Shown piece after piece: positions 1-7,493 of a stretch of DNA of 36,926 nucleotides (its first letter is position 1; the number at the start of each line of letters is the position of its first letter). The notes under the pieces were generated by a model. It worked only from the letters and a program-made list of their open reading frames with translations. It made no database searches and had not been told where the DNA came from. The translations under genes and the position numbers were made by a program. Where the stretch lies: positions 1 through 36,926 of the forward strand of contig JALFVE010000012.1 in the NCBI GenBank assembly GCA_022787085.1. The letters run 5' to 3'. This stretch comes from Oscillospiraceae bacterium (GTDB lineage: Bacteria > Bacillota > Clostridia > Oscillospirales > Ruminococcaceae).

Positions 1-2
1 TT

Positions 3-165
3 ATACTAATCTTTAATCGTTCTGTAGACAAAGCCGACAGATGAAATAATCACAGTCTAGGAAAGCGACCGCAGCAAGGCTTGCCGCCTTGCAAGGGAGC
101 TTGACGACGAATGTGATTATTTCAGCCGAGGATTTGTCTATAGGTTGGTTAAAGATTAGTATTAA
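3..165. repeat. MITE-like palindromic repeat, left copy
   Basis: The two edges are inverted copies of each other. The outer arm ATACTAATCTTTAA (3-16) matches its reverse complement at 149-162, TAGACAAA (25-32) matches 133-140, and TGAAATAATCACA (42-54) matches 112-124. The core holds a perfect stem GCAAGGC (74-80) / GCCTTGC (86-92). No open reading frame of a transposase is present, so it would have to be moved in trans. A nearly identical copy lies inverted at 36784-36926. Its right edge contains the stop codon of the metallo-hydrolase gene at 162-164. Target duplication cannot be tested because the window begins at the outer edge. It could alternatively be a structured RNA or bidirectional terminator element, but no T tract follows the stem. 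Confidence 0.8.
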
Positions 166-941
166 AATGCCACAAAGCCGCCCGCTGTTTCCACGGGCGC
201 ACAGGAAAGAATATAATCTTTATTCCTCTGATAGCCCTTTTGGGCAATTGCCGTTTCGACGGCATATTCGGCGGTCTCGGGGGTGTTGTTTTCTCTGGAA
301 AGATGCCCGAGGATAAAGCGGGTGGTGCCGCTGCCTATAAGCTCAGAGCAGAGAGTGCCGCAGTCGGAGTTTGATAAATGCCCTCTGTCCGAGCGGATGC
401 GTGCCTTGAGATGGGCGGGATAATCACCCAGCCGAAGCATTTCGGGGTCGTAATTTGCTTCGATAAGCAGGGCGGAGCAGCCCGTTATTCCCTTTCTCAC
501 ATCGTCGCTTACAAAGCCCAGATCTGTGCATACGGCGCAGCTTGTTTCGTCCTCAAAGGTTATCCGATAGCCGCAGGAGAGGGTGTCGTGAGAGGTGGGA
601 AAGCAGGATATTTTCATGCTTCCTATCTCGGCGTGGTCCTTGATATCCTCCGAGCTTGACGATATAAGCCCCATGTCGTACAGCGAATCAAGAGTTCCGC
701 TCTGGGAATAAACGGGAATGCCCGTTTTTTTTGTCAGGACTTTAAGCCCCTTTACATGGTCGGTGTGGTCGTGGGTTATAAATACCGCTTTAACGCAGCC
801 TATATCAAGCCCGTTCAGCAGAAGGGCGTTTTTTATTTTTGTGAAGGAGGCGCCGCAGTCGATAAGTATTCCCTCGCTGCCCGAGCCTACATATGTACAG
901 TTTCCGCTGCTGGATGAAAAAAGGGGGTATATTCTTGGCAT
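162..941 (-). CDS. WalJ/YycJ-like MBL-fold metallo-hydrolase
   Basis: This 259-residue protein is a metallo-beta-lactamase-fold hydrolase that resembles the WalJ/YycJ group, small cytoplasmic nucleases or hydrolases often linked to the WalKR cell-wall regulon. The N-terminus MPRIYPLFSSSSGNC is typical of that group, and the metal-binding motif THDHTDH is at residues 56-62, with further histidines (TSHD, GHLS) downstream. An upstream in-frame ATG at 966-968 exists, but AGGAGA lies about nine bases before the ATG at 939-941, so I chose that start. It is the last gene of the minus-strand operon, 23 bases after the preceding membrane protein. No walK or walR is in the window. The stop codon TAA lies at the edge of the terminal repeat. 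Confidence 0.85.
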   Translation of the reverse strand: MPRIYPLFSSSSGNCTYVGSGSEGILIDCGASFTKIKNALLLNGLDIGCVKAVFITHDHTDHVKGLKVLTKKTGIPVYSQSGTLDSLYDMGLISSSSEDIKDHAEIGSMKISCFPTSHDTLSCGYRITFEDETSCAVCTDLGFVSDDVRKGITGCSALLIEANYDPEMLRLGDYPAHLKARIRSDRGHLSNSDCGTLCSELIGSGTTRFILGHLSRENNTPETAEYAVETAIAQKGYQRNKDYILSCAPVETAGGFVAF

Positions 942-964
942 ATATGCAATTCTCCTGATAATTA

Positions 965-1774
965 TCAAAGTCCGCTGTTATGACTGCTCTCCGCCTGCTT
1001 TTCCGACTGCTTGATGGAAACGAGAGTAAAGCTTGTTCCCCTCTTCTGCACAACGTAATCAACGTATTTCTCGGGAGAGGGTGTCTCGTCGGAGGTGAGG
1101 GTCAGCCATGCGGGAGTGGGGGAAACATATCCGACGGTGAGAGTATAGCTTTCGCCCACCTTGCTGATGGATTCGATATAGGGCGAATAGGTGAAGAACT
1201 TGGGATTTTCGGGGATGCGGTAGGAGCTTATCTCTTCATCGTAATAAAATGAGATATCCGCCGAAGCAATGGTCATGTGATTAACGGTCAGTCCCGAGCC
1301 GAAAAGCTTTGCGGCGTGCTGCTCGATATCCACCTCGGGAACGATAAGATAATCGAAATCAAGTGCATATCTGCTCTTGTCCTCATATAGAATAATGTCC
1401 CACACCGCTGCGGAAATTATGGTCTCGTTCTTGAGCCTTGTGGTGGCGTCAAAGGCGGGAGGGTCGCAGATCACAACGGGATAGATGAATTTTGCAAATT
1501 CGTTTTTCTGCTCGGTGTTGTCAATAACGCTTTTTACCTTGTCCGAGACAAAATCCACCGTTGAGATAAGCCCGATGACCGATAGGATTATGAAAATAAG
1601 TCCCACGATGAAGTGAAATGCGCTTTTGCTGCGTGGCTTGACCGCTGCGCCAGATTCGCCCTCCTCAAGCTCGGACATTTCGCTTATTTCGGAAATGTCC
1701 TCGTCGAGAGCGGAATCCAGCATTTCGATTATATCGCCGTTTTTCTTTTCCTCGGAGCGTTTATCCTTTTTCAT
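965..1774 (-). CDS. Single-pass membrane protein, unknown function
   Basis: I do not recognise the family. The 269-residue protein has a highly charged cytoplasmic N-terminus (about residues 1-50, rich in Glu, Asp and Lys), one clear membrane segment (FHFIVGLIFIILSVIGLIS, about 53-71), and a roughly 190-residue domain that should lie outside the cell. There is no lipobox and no cleavable signal peptide. The gene starts 11 bases downstream of proA and ends 23 bases before the metallo-hydrolase, so it is almost certainly cotranscribed with both. A role in the envelope is only an inference from topology. Confidence 0.7.
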   Translation of the reverse strand: MKKDKRSEEKKNGDIIEMLDSALDEDISEISEMSELEEGESGAAVKPRSKSAFHFIVGLIFIILSVIGLISTVDFVSDKVKSVIDNTEQKNEFAKFIYPVVICDPPAFDATTRLKNETIISAAVWDIILYEDKSRYALDFDYLIVPEVDIEQHAAKLFGSGLTVNHMTIASADISFYYDEEISSYRIPENPKFFTYSPYIESISKVGESYTLTVGYVSPTPAWLTLTSDETPSPEKYVDYVVQKRGTSFTLVSIKQSEKQAESSHNSGL

Positions 1775-1785
1775 GTTTTCTTACC

Positions 1786-3033
1786 TTATCTGATCTGACC
1801 GTTTCCGTCGATCAGATACTTGTTTGATGTTATTTCGTAAAGTCCCATGGGTCCTCTTGCATGAAGCTTCTGGGTGGAGATGCCTATTTCTGCGCCGAAG
1901 CCGAACATTCCGCCGTCGGTGAATCTTGTGGAGGCATTTACATAAACGCAGGCGGAATCTACCTCTCTTTTGAATTTTTCCGCATTGCTGAGGTCGTTTG
2001 TTACGATACATTCGGAGTGACCTGTGGAATATTTTCCGATATGCTCAATCGCCTCATCAATATCCTTTACCACCTTCACTGCCATGATATAATCGCCGAA
2101 CTCGGTGGCATAATCCTCCTCTGTGGCAGGAACAATGCAGTCTCCGAGGATTCGTACTGTCTCGGGACAGCCTCTCAGCTCCACATTATGCTTATCGAGC
2201 TGAGCCTTTACCGCAGGGAGAAATTCCTCTGCGATATCCTCATGGACGAGAAGGGTCTCAAGGGCGTTGCATACCGAGGGACGCTGAGTTTTTCCGTTGT
2301 CGGTGATACTTACGCCCATCTCAATATCTGCGCTTTTGTCAATGTAAATATGGCAGTTGCCTGTGCCTGTTTCGATAACGGGAACGGTGGCATTTTGAGT
2401 TACAGCCCTGATAAGCCCTGCGCCTCCTCTGGGAATGAGCAGATCAAGATATTTGCTGCATTTCATAAGCTCGGTGGTGACTTCTCTTGTGGTGTCGTCC
2501 ACGAACTGGATTATATCCTTGGGGAAGCCTGCCTCCGAAACGGCGTCACGCATGATATTGCAGATGCATTTGTTGGAGTTATATGCCTCCTTGCCTCCTC
2601 TGAGAATGACCGCATTGCCCGTTTTAAGGCAGAGGGTTGCTGCGTCTGCGGTAACATTTGGACGGGACTCGTATATCATTCCGATAACGCCCATGGGAAC
2701 TCTCACCTTGGTTATCCTCATGCCGTTGGGACGGACAGAGCCGCTGTCAACCTTTCCGATGGGGTCCTCAAGCTTTATAAGCTCTTCTATTGCGTCGGAA
2801 ATGCCCTTTATCCTGTCCTCATTAAGCATAAGTCTGTCCTGCATGGAAACGGACATACCGTTCTCTTTGGCAGCCTTGAGATCTGCTTCGTTTGCCTCGA
2901 TTATCTCGGCGGAACGGTCGGTGAGAGCTTTTGCTATTTTGGCAAGTGCGGCATTTTTCTTCTGCGTGTCTGCGGACACAAGAGATTTTTTCGCAGCGGC
3001 GGCATTTGCGCCCAGTGTTTCTATGTAAGTCAT
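1786..3033 (-). CDS. proA: Glutamate-5-semialdehyde dehydrogenase (gamma-glutamyl phosphate reductase)
   Basis: ProA carries out the second step of proline synthesis, reducing gamma-glutamyl phosphate to glutamate-5-semialdehyde with NADPH in the cytoplasm. The 415 residues match the usual family length. Diagnostic stretches include MGVIGMIYESRPNVT (114-128), LRGGKEA (144-150), IPRGGAGLI (200-208) and the catalytic cysteine in QRPSVCNALE (Cys255). The start at 3033 has GGAGG six bases upstream. proB precedes it by 12 bases in the same direction, so the two consecutive enzymes are cotranscribed, which suits their unstable shared intermediate. No proC is in the window. Confidence 0.97.
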   Translation of the reverse strand: MTYIETLGANAAAAKKSLVSADTQKKNAALAKIAKALTDRSAEIIEANEADLKAAKENGMSVSMQDRLMLNEDRIKGISDAIEELIKLEDPIGKVDSGSVRPNGMRITKVRVPMGVIGMIYESRPNVTADAATLCLKTGNAVILRGGKEAYNSNKCICNIMRDAVSEAGFPKDIIQFVDDTTREVTTELMKCSKYLDLLIPRGGAGLIRAVTQNATVPVIETGTGNCHIYIDKSADIEMGVSITDNGKTQRPSVCNALETLLVHEDIAEEFLPAVKAQLDKHNVELRGCPETVRILGDCIVPATEEDYATEFGDYIMAVKVVKDIDEAIEHIGKYSTGHSECIVTNDLSNAEKFKREVDSACVYVNASTRFTDGGMFGFGAEIGISTQKLHARGPMGLYEITSNKYLIDGNGQIR

Positions 3034-3045
3034 AAAAAAGCCTCC

Positions 3046-3837
3046 TTATTTATTGGCAAGGAAAACGGTGCCTACCTGTTTTCCGTCAAAAAGCTCGTAA
3101 AGGATATCGGGATTTCTGCCGTTTACGATAGCCATGTCAAAGCCTGCGTTCATGGCGATCTCTGCGGCGTTTATCTTGGTTATCATTCCGCCGCTGCCGA
3201 GACCCGAAACTGCGTCTCCCGCAAGAGCCTTTATCCTGTCGTCTATCTTCTCCACCACGGGAATGAGCTTTGCATCGGGATTTGTCCGTGGGTCGCCGTC
3301 AAAAAATCCGTCTATATCGGACATTATTACCAGCAGGTCTGCATGGCAGAACATTCCAACATGAGCAGCCAGTGAATCATTCTCTCCCACCGCAAGCTCC
3401 AGCTCATCAATTGCAACGGTGTCATTTTCATTTACAACGGGAATGATATTATGCTCGATAAGCTTGAAAAATGTGTTCTCAACGTTGTTTTTGCGGGGAG
3501 TCTCAAGAATGTATCTTGTGAGAAGTATCTGCGCCACGTTAAGATTATACTCACCGAAAAGCTTGTCATACATATACATCAGCTCGCACTGTCCAACTGC
3601 GGCGCACGCCTGCTTCATGGGAGTGTCTGTGGGACGCTCTTTTAATCCCATTTTCGACATTCCGAGACCGATAGCTCCCGATGATACAAGAATAATTTCA
3701 TGTCCGCTGTTCTGAATGTCCGCAAGGGTCTTTACAAGCCTTTCCATTCTTCGGATATTGAGCCTGCCTGTTTTATGGGTGAGGGTGGTAGTTCCCACCT
3801 TGATAACGATTCGTTTTTTACTTTTTATATCAAACAT
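3046..3837 (-). CDS. proB: Glutamate 5-kinase, short form without PUA domain
   Basis: ProB phosphorylates glutamate with ATP to gamma-glutamyl phosphate, the committed step of proline synthesis. The amino-acid-kinase fold is seen in KVGTTTLTH near the N-terminus, VSSGAIGLGM (about residue 52) and NENDTVA / GENDSLAAHVG in the substrate region, followed by MSDIDGFFDGDPR and GSGGMITK. At 263 residues it ends with the kinase domain; the C-terminal PUA domain of the Escherichia coli enzyme (367 residues) is absent. PUA-less forms are known in Firmicutes, so this is a natural variant rather than a truncation. It lies between the D-2-hydroxyacid dehydrogenase and proA. Confidence 0.96.
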   Translation of the reverse strand: MFDIKSKKRIVIKVGTTTLTHKTGRLNIRRMERLVKTLADIQNSGHEIILVSSGAIGLGMSKMGLKERPTDTPMKQACAAVGQCELMYMYDKLFGEYNLNVAQILLTRYILETPRKNNVENTFFKLIEHNIIPVVNENDTVAIDELELAVGENDSLAAHVGMFCHADLLVIMSDIDGFFDGDPRTNPDAKLIPVVEKIDDRIKALAGDAVSGLGSGGMITKINAAEIAMNAGFDMAIVNGRNPDILYELFDGKQVGTVFLANK

Positions 3838-3858
3838 TTTTATTGACCTGACTTTCCG

Positions 3859-4806
3859 TTAATTTACCTTGTTTCGGGGAGTGCCGTTTATAAAGCTGCG
3901 GAGATTTTCCACAGCCTCGGCGATAAGCCTTTGTCTTGTCTGGACGGGTGCCCATGCCACATGAGGGGTGATAAGGCAGTTTTTTGCTCCGAGCAATGGG
4001 TTATCCGCCTTCATCGGCTCCGTTTCAACCACGTCAAGCCCCGCTCCCGAAATGATTCCGCTGTTAAGCGCTTCTGCAAGATCATGCTCGTTCACGACGG
4101 GACCTCTGGAGGTGTTTATTATGTATGCGGAGGGCTTGCAGAGCTTCAGCATTTGTGAATTTACAAGTCCCTTTGTGCTTTCCGTAAGCGGACAGTGGAG
4201 GGAGATGAAATCCGCATTTTTAAATATTTCCTCAGTTGTGACGAAGGTTACTCCGTCTGCGGTTTTGGGAGTTCTCGATGAAGCGATTACCTTCATGCCG
4301 AAGGACTTTGCGATTCGGGCAACTGCCGAGCCGATGCTTCCGAAGCCGATTATTCCCATTGTCATTCCCGAAAGCTCAAAGGTGGGAATGGTGAAATATG
4401 AGAATGTGTCCGACCTTATCCAGCCGCCGTTCTGAACATCATCATTGTAATCTGCGGTCCGGCTTGCAAAATGAAGCACATAGGAAAAGACCTGCTGCGC
4501 CACTGCCATGGTGGAGTATGCGGGCACGTTGCAGACGGTTATCCCAAGCTCCGCCGCTGCTTTTATATCGACATTGTTATAGCCTGTGGCGCACAGCCCG
4601 ATATATCTGAGACGGGGGCATTGTTCCATTATCTCACGGGTGAATACGGTCTTATTGATAATAACGGCTTCGGCGTCTCCCGTTCTTTCGATGACCTTAT
4701 CCTGCGGGGTCAGGGGATAGCCCGTTACCTCCCCGAGGCTTGAAAATCCTTCGAGGGAAACATCTCCCTGTGAAACGGTTTTCTCTTCAAGCAGAATTAT
4801 TTTCAC
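3859..4806 (-). CDS. D-2-hydroxyacid dehydrogenase (glycerate dehydrogenase / hydroxypyruvate reductase-like)
   Basis: This 315-residue NAD(P)-dependent enzyme belongs to the D-isomer 2-hydroxyacid dehydrogenase family. The Rossmann motif is GIIGFGSIGSAVARIA in the middle of the protein. The three catalytic residues are visible as Arg in NTSRGPVVNE, Glu in DVVETEPM and His in LITPHVAWAP. The overall pattern (YIGLCATGYNNVD, NVPAYST) is most like glycerate dehydrogenase/hydroxypyruvate reductase, but the substrate cannot be set from sequence alone. Translation starts at GTG (4804-4806) with GGAG seven bases upstream. It sits 21 bases before proB; no direct biochemical link to proline synthesis is obvious, so the operon may be a convenience grouping. 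Confidence 0.9.
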   Translation of the reverse strand: MKIILLEEKTVSQGDVSLEGFSSLGEVTGYPLTPQDKVIERTGDAEAVIINKTVFTREIMEQCPRLRYIGLCATGYNNVDIKAAAELGITVCNVPAYSTMAVAQQVFSYVLHFASRTADYNDDVQNGGWIRSDTFSYFTIPTFELSGMTMGIIGFGSIGSAVARIAKSFGMKVIASSRTPKTADGVTFVTTEEIFKNADFISLHCPLTESTKGLVNSQMLKLCKPSAYIINTSRGPVVNEHDLAEALNSGIISGAGLDVVETEPMKADNPLLGAKNCLITPHVAWAPVQTRQRLIAEAVENLRSFINGTPRNKVN

Positions 4807-4818
4807 GGCGATTCTCCT

Positions 4819-5157
4819 TTATTCGCTTTTGTCATCATCGGGGGCTTCCTCAGCCTGCTCCGCAGCCTCTTTTGCGGCATTTTCCTTTGCCTTTTCCGCT
4901 TCCGCAAGCGCCTTTGAGACCTTTGCCATATCCACGATCGTCAGGATAAGAAGAATTATCTCCTCAAGCCCTAAAATATAAAAATATGGCTTATCCTTGC
5001 AGACGTAGATAAACAGCGTTGAAACGATTCCCACCAGCATATAAAGCTCATAGGTATATTTCCTCTTTTTATAGCAGAGCAGAAGCAGTATCACGCTGAC
5101 AATTACAAAGCCGATATGGATAGAGAGGGGCAGGGGGAAAATTATCGAATGTTCCAT
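4819..5157 (-). CDS. Small three-helix membrane protein with acidic tail
   Basis: I do not recognise the family. The 112-residue protein has three predicted membrane segments (around IHIGFVIVSVILLLLCY, ELYMLVGIVSTLFIYVC and ILGLEEIILLILTIVDM), then an Ala/Glu/Lys-rich tail likely to form a helix or coiled coil and ending in a cluster of acidic residues. It is the first gene of the minus-strand operon. I chose the ATG at 5155-5157; an in-frame TTG at 5176-5178 is possible but has no ribosome binding site, whereas GAAAGGA lies upstream of the ATG, somewhat far at about 12 bases. The next gene begins 12 bases after its stop. Confidence 0.7.
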   Translation of the reverse strand: MEHSIIFPLPLSIHIGFVIVSVILLLLCYKKRKYTYELYMLVGIVSTLFIYVCKDKPYFYILGLEEIILLILTIVDMAKVSKALAEAEKAKENAAKEAAEQAEEAPDDDKSE

Positions 5158-5209
5158 AATAAATAAGTGTCCTTTCAAAAATCATTGCGCATTTTACGCC
5201 AATAATTAC

Positions 5210-5238
5210 AGTATATCACAACCGCCGCATTATTTCAA
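5210..5238 (-). promoter_or_regulatory. Sigma-A-type promoter of the proBA operon
   Basis: Read on the minus strand: -35 TTGAAA (5233-5238), 17-base spacer, -10 TATACT (5210-5215) with a TG extension just upstream. The start of transcription would be near 5203, about 45 bases before the first ATG. It is back to back with the plus-strand promoter at 5303-5331. Confidence 0.75.
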
Positions 5239-5302
5239 TAGCTATTTTGCCGATTCGGTCGGGTGAGATAGAAAAATTTTTTCTTTGATGTGAAAAAAAC
5301 TA

Positions 5303-5331
5303 TGTACAAATCCAAAAAAGTATGCTATAAT
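5303..5331 (+). promoter_or_regulatory. Extended -10 promoter for the DUF1444-like gene
   Basis: The -10 is a perfect TATAAT (5326-5331) preceded by TGC, an extended -10 element. A -35-like TGTACA (5303-5308) lies 17 bases upstream and matches the consensus at four of six positions. The predicted transcript starts near 5338, which argues for the downstream ATG (5376) as the gene's start because GAAGGGAG then falls in the leader. Confidence 0.75.
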
Positions 5332-5375
5332 GTAAATAACTATTCACACCTATGAAGGGAGCGGCGCTGCTGCAT

Positions 5376-6203
5376 ATGGACGAACTTAGCGAACTGCTTA
5401 TTGATAATAAAACCGATGAAAAATTCAACCGTCTCTTCCGCTCCGCCTTGAAGAAGAATCACTTTTCTGTGGAAAAGCGGGGTTCGAGAGATTACTATAC
5501 CGTTACCGACGGAAGAGAGTCTCTGGGCTTTGACGTTTCCGCCGAGAAATATGAATATGCCCGCAGCCGCTCAATGGAGGCGGTAAATAAGCTTATTGAC
5601 CGTGTAAAGCGGGATTTTGATATTCTCGAGAGGCTTGTTTCCTTCACCAACGGGCAGGAATTTATCCGATACACTGTTATGCGAAGCGAGGAGATAAGCG
5701 GCGAAATGATATGCGATGACTTTATCGGCGGCTTAAAGCGGGTGATCTGCTATACGGGAGATAATGTCCGCTCAAGGCTTCTCCCCGAGGAATATATGAA
5801 AAAATGGGACGTGCCCCGTGAGGTGCTTTTTTCCGTTGCCGACAGAAATATGTGCAGGTTACTCAAAAAGACGGAATTTACCGAAAGCTTTGCGGATGGC
5901 TCGGGCACTGTGAGATGCCTCGATTTCAAGGCGGAGGGCAGCGATTTTACCGTTGCTCTTATGATGTGCTCCGATTTCAGAAGCTATATTTCCGAAAGAA
6001 TGGGGCACCGCTTCCTTGTGGCGGCTCCCTCAAAGGACACGCTGCTGGTGCTTTCCGAGGTCACTAACAATGTTCTCGAGCGGCTGGGGGCGGCGATAGT
6101 CGGGGAGTACCGATGGGCTTCACGTCCGCTGACTACGGATATTTTCCATTACAGCTCTGCGGGCGTTACTGTGGCGGGGCATTTCTCGGAGACGGACGGA
6201 TAA
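5376..6203 (+). CDS. DUF1444/DUF5688-like cytoplasmic protein
   Basis: The 275-residue protein has no signal peptide or membrane segment. The central stretch (VRSRLLPEEYMKKWDVP, then LFSVADRN) and the C-terminal stretch (RFLVAAPSKDTLLVLSEV) resemble the DUF1444 (YtpQ) and DUF5688 families, which share a pattern of a fold of unknown role; I judge this by eye. No catalytic motif is visible. I chose the ATG at 5376 because GAAGGGAG (5355-5362) precedes it, while an in-frame ATG at 5352 lies upstream of that site and only about 14 bases after the predicted transcription start. The next gene follows after 43 bases without a visible terminator. Confidence 0.7.
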   Translation: MDELSELLIDNKTDEKFNRLFRSALKKNHFSVEKRGSRDYYTVTDGRESLGFDVSAEKYEYARSRSMEAVNKLIDRVKRDFDILERLVSFTNGQEFIRYTVMRSEEISGEMICDDFIGGLKRVICYTGDNVRSRLLPEEYMKKWDVPREVLFSVADRNMCRLLKKTEFTESFADGSGTVRCLDFKAEGSDFTVALMMCSDFRSYISERMGHRFLVAAPSKDTLLVLSEVTNNVLERLGAAIVGEYRWASRPLTTDIFHYSSAGVTVAGHFSETDG

Positions 6204-6246
6204 TTTTTCCGTATTTACAGATACTTAGAAAGGAAATGTTTTCATT

Positions 6247-7422
6247 ATGAGAAAAATGAGCGAGCAGAAAAAGAAAAATATTATGCGTGTGGTCATGCTT
6301 ATTATGGCTGTGATCATGATACTGAGCTTTGTGATACTGCCACTTTCCAAGGATATTTCAGCTGAGGAAACGGGTGCTGCCGTTACAGTTACGGAGTTTG
6401 AAACGGGTAAGCTTTCCGATGCGATCGAAAAGGCTAAGGACGGCGCAGATCTTAACACTGTTACAAAGATCGCTGTCAGCGGCGGCACCATGAACGCTGC
6501 GGATTATCAGGCTTTGTGCGGTTATCCCAATGTGGAATTTTTAGAGCTTGCGGGCTGTGAGACCGAAAACGGCGTTATCCCCGAAAATGCTCTCCCCTCA
6601 AGAAATCAGCTTTCCTACATCAGTCTCCCCTCGAACACCGAGACTATCGGGCAGAGAGCCTTTTCGGGAAACAGAAAGCTCCTTAAAATATCTATTCCAG
6701 CAACCCTTCGCGTGATAGGCGATTATGCCTTCGAGGGCTGCGAGCAGGTGGAGGAATTTGCCGTTCCCGCCGAGGTAACTGCTATCGGAACAGGCGCATT
6801 TTCCGACTGCAAGGCTCTCAAAAGCTTTGCGCTCCCCGCTGCCATTACCGAGATACCAGATTACTGCTTTTCAAAATGCTCCTTAACCGAAATGCATTTC
6901 GGCCCTCAGGTGGAAAAAATAGGAAACGGTGCATTCTCCGACTGCCACGGGCTTACGGACATCTATTACTACGGTGACACGGCTCCTGCCGCAAATGAAA
7001 GCTCCTTCCAGAATGTAAAGGTCACTCTCCACACCTATGAGGACGGCGAGGGTTTTGACAGCCTTTCAAATAATTTCGTTTCCGTAAGCTATGATCTCAG
7101 CGAGGACAGCGTTTATATCCCTCCCCAGCCCTCCGAAACAAAGCCTGCGGAGACTGCTTCCGAAACAGATAATGAGCCTGCTGCCGAATCGGAGGAGGCT
7201 GTTCCCGAAAATGAAAACGTTTTGGAAACGGACGTTTCTGCCGAATCTGTATCGGAGACTATATCCGATAAGCCTTCGGAGACCGCTGCCGAAACTCAGA
7301 ACGAGATTCCTGCTTCGGCACCTGCATCATCATTCAGCGGAATATCGGTGCTTATTATTGCAGTTCTCTGCGCTGCTCTTGCAGTTACCGTCACCCTGCT
7401 TGTGGTGAACAAAAAGAAATGA
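6247..7422 (+). CDS. Leucine-rich-repeat (BspA-type) surface protein, membrane-anchored at both ends
   Basis: The 391-residue protein begins with a basic stretch and a hydrophobic segment (about residues 13-33) that serves as signal or anchor. Residues about 100-265 hold BspA-type leucine-rich repeats (LRR_5), with repeated units such as IGQRAFSGN, IGDYAFEGC, IGTGAFSDC and IGNGAFSDC. A Pro/Ser/Thr/Glu-rich stalk (about 287-362) leads to a C-terminal membrane helix (about 367-388) ending in KKK. There is no LPXTG motif, so sortase attachment is unlikely. Such proteins often mediate adhesion in gut bacteria, but no ligand can be inferred here. The start has AAAGGA at the proper distance, and a terminator follows the gene. 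Confidence 0.88.
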   Translation: MRKMSEQKKKNIMRVVMLIMAVIMILSFVILPLSKDISAEETGAAVTVTEFETGKLSDAIEKAKDGADLNTVTKIAVSGGTMNAADYQALCGYPNVEFLELAGCETENGVIPENALPSRNQLSYISLPSNTETIGQRAFSGNRKLLKISIPATLRVIGDYAFEGCEQVEEFAVPAEVTAIGTGAFSDCKALKSFALPAAITEIPDYCFSKCSLTEMHFGPQVEKIGNGAFSDCHGLTDIYYYGDTAPAANESSFQNVKVTLHTYEDGEGFDSLSNNFVSVSYDLSEDSVYIPPQPSETKPAETASETDNEPAAESEEAVPENENVLETDVSAESVSETISDKPSETAAETQNEIPASAPASSFSGISVLIIAVLCAALAVTVTLLVVNKKK

Positions 7423-7428
7423 TCACCC

Positions 7429-7472
7429 TCAGCAGCGGATATATCTGTCTCGCTGCTGATTTTGTTATTTTT
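7429..7472 (+). terminator. Rho-independent terminator after the LRR protein
   Basis: A perfect 9-base stem TCAGCAGCG (7429-7437) / CGCTGCTGA (7451-7459) is followed directly by a T-rich tract with runs of four and six T. It stands between the LRR gene and the MoxR gene, whose ribosome binding site begins only about eight bases later, so it may work as a partial attenuator. Confidence 0.85.
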
Positions 7473-7493
7473 TAACTTTGGAGGATTACCAAA

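Noticed and set aside
1-168. CRISPR repeat or tRNA-like fold at the window start
   Set aside because: There is no repeat-spacer periodicity and no acceptor stem or anticodon arm; the structure is a single long imperfect palindrome.
1861-3375. Open frame of 504 codons on the plus strand opposite proA and proB
   Set aside because: It is a shadow of two clear genes, has no ribosome binding site and its translation is rich in Cys, Gly and His without any domain pattern.
6185-6225. Hairpin ACGGA/TCCGT after the DUF1444-like gene
   Set aside because: The stem has only five pairs and no T tract follows, so I do not call it a terminator.
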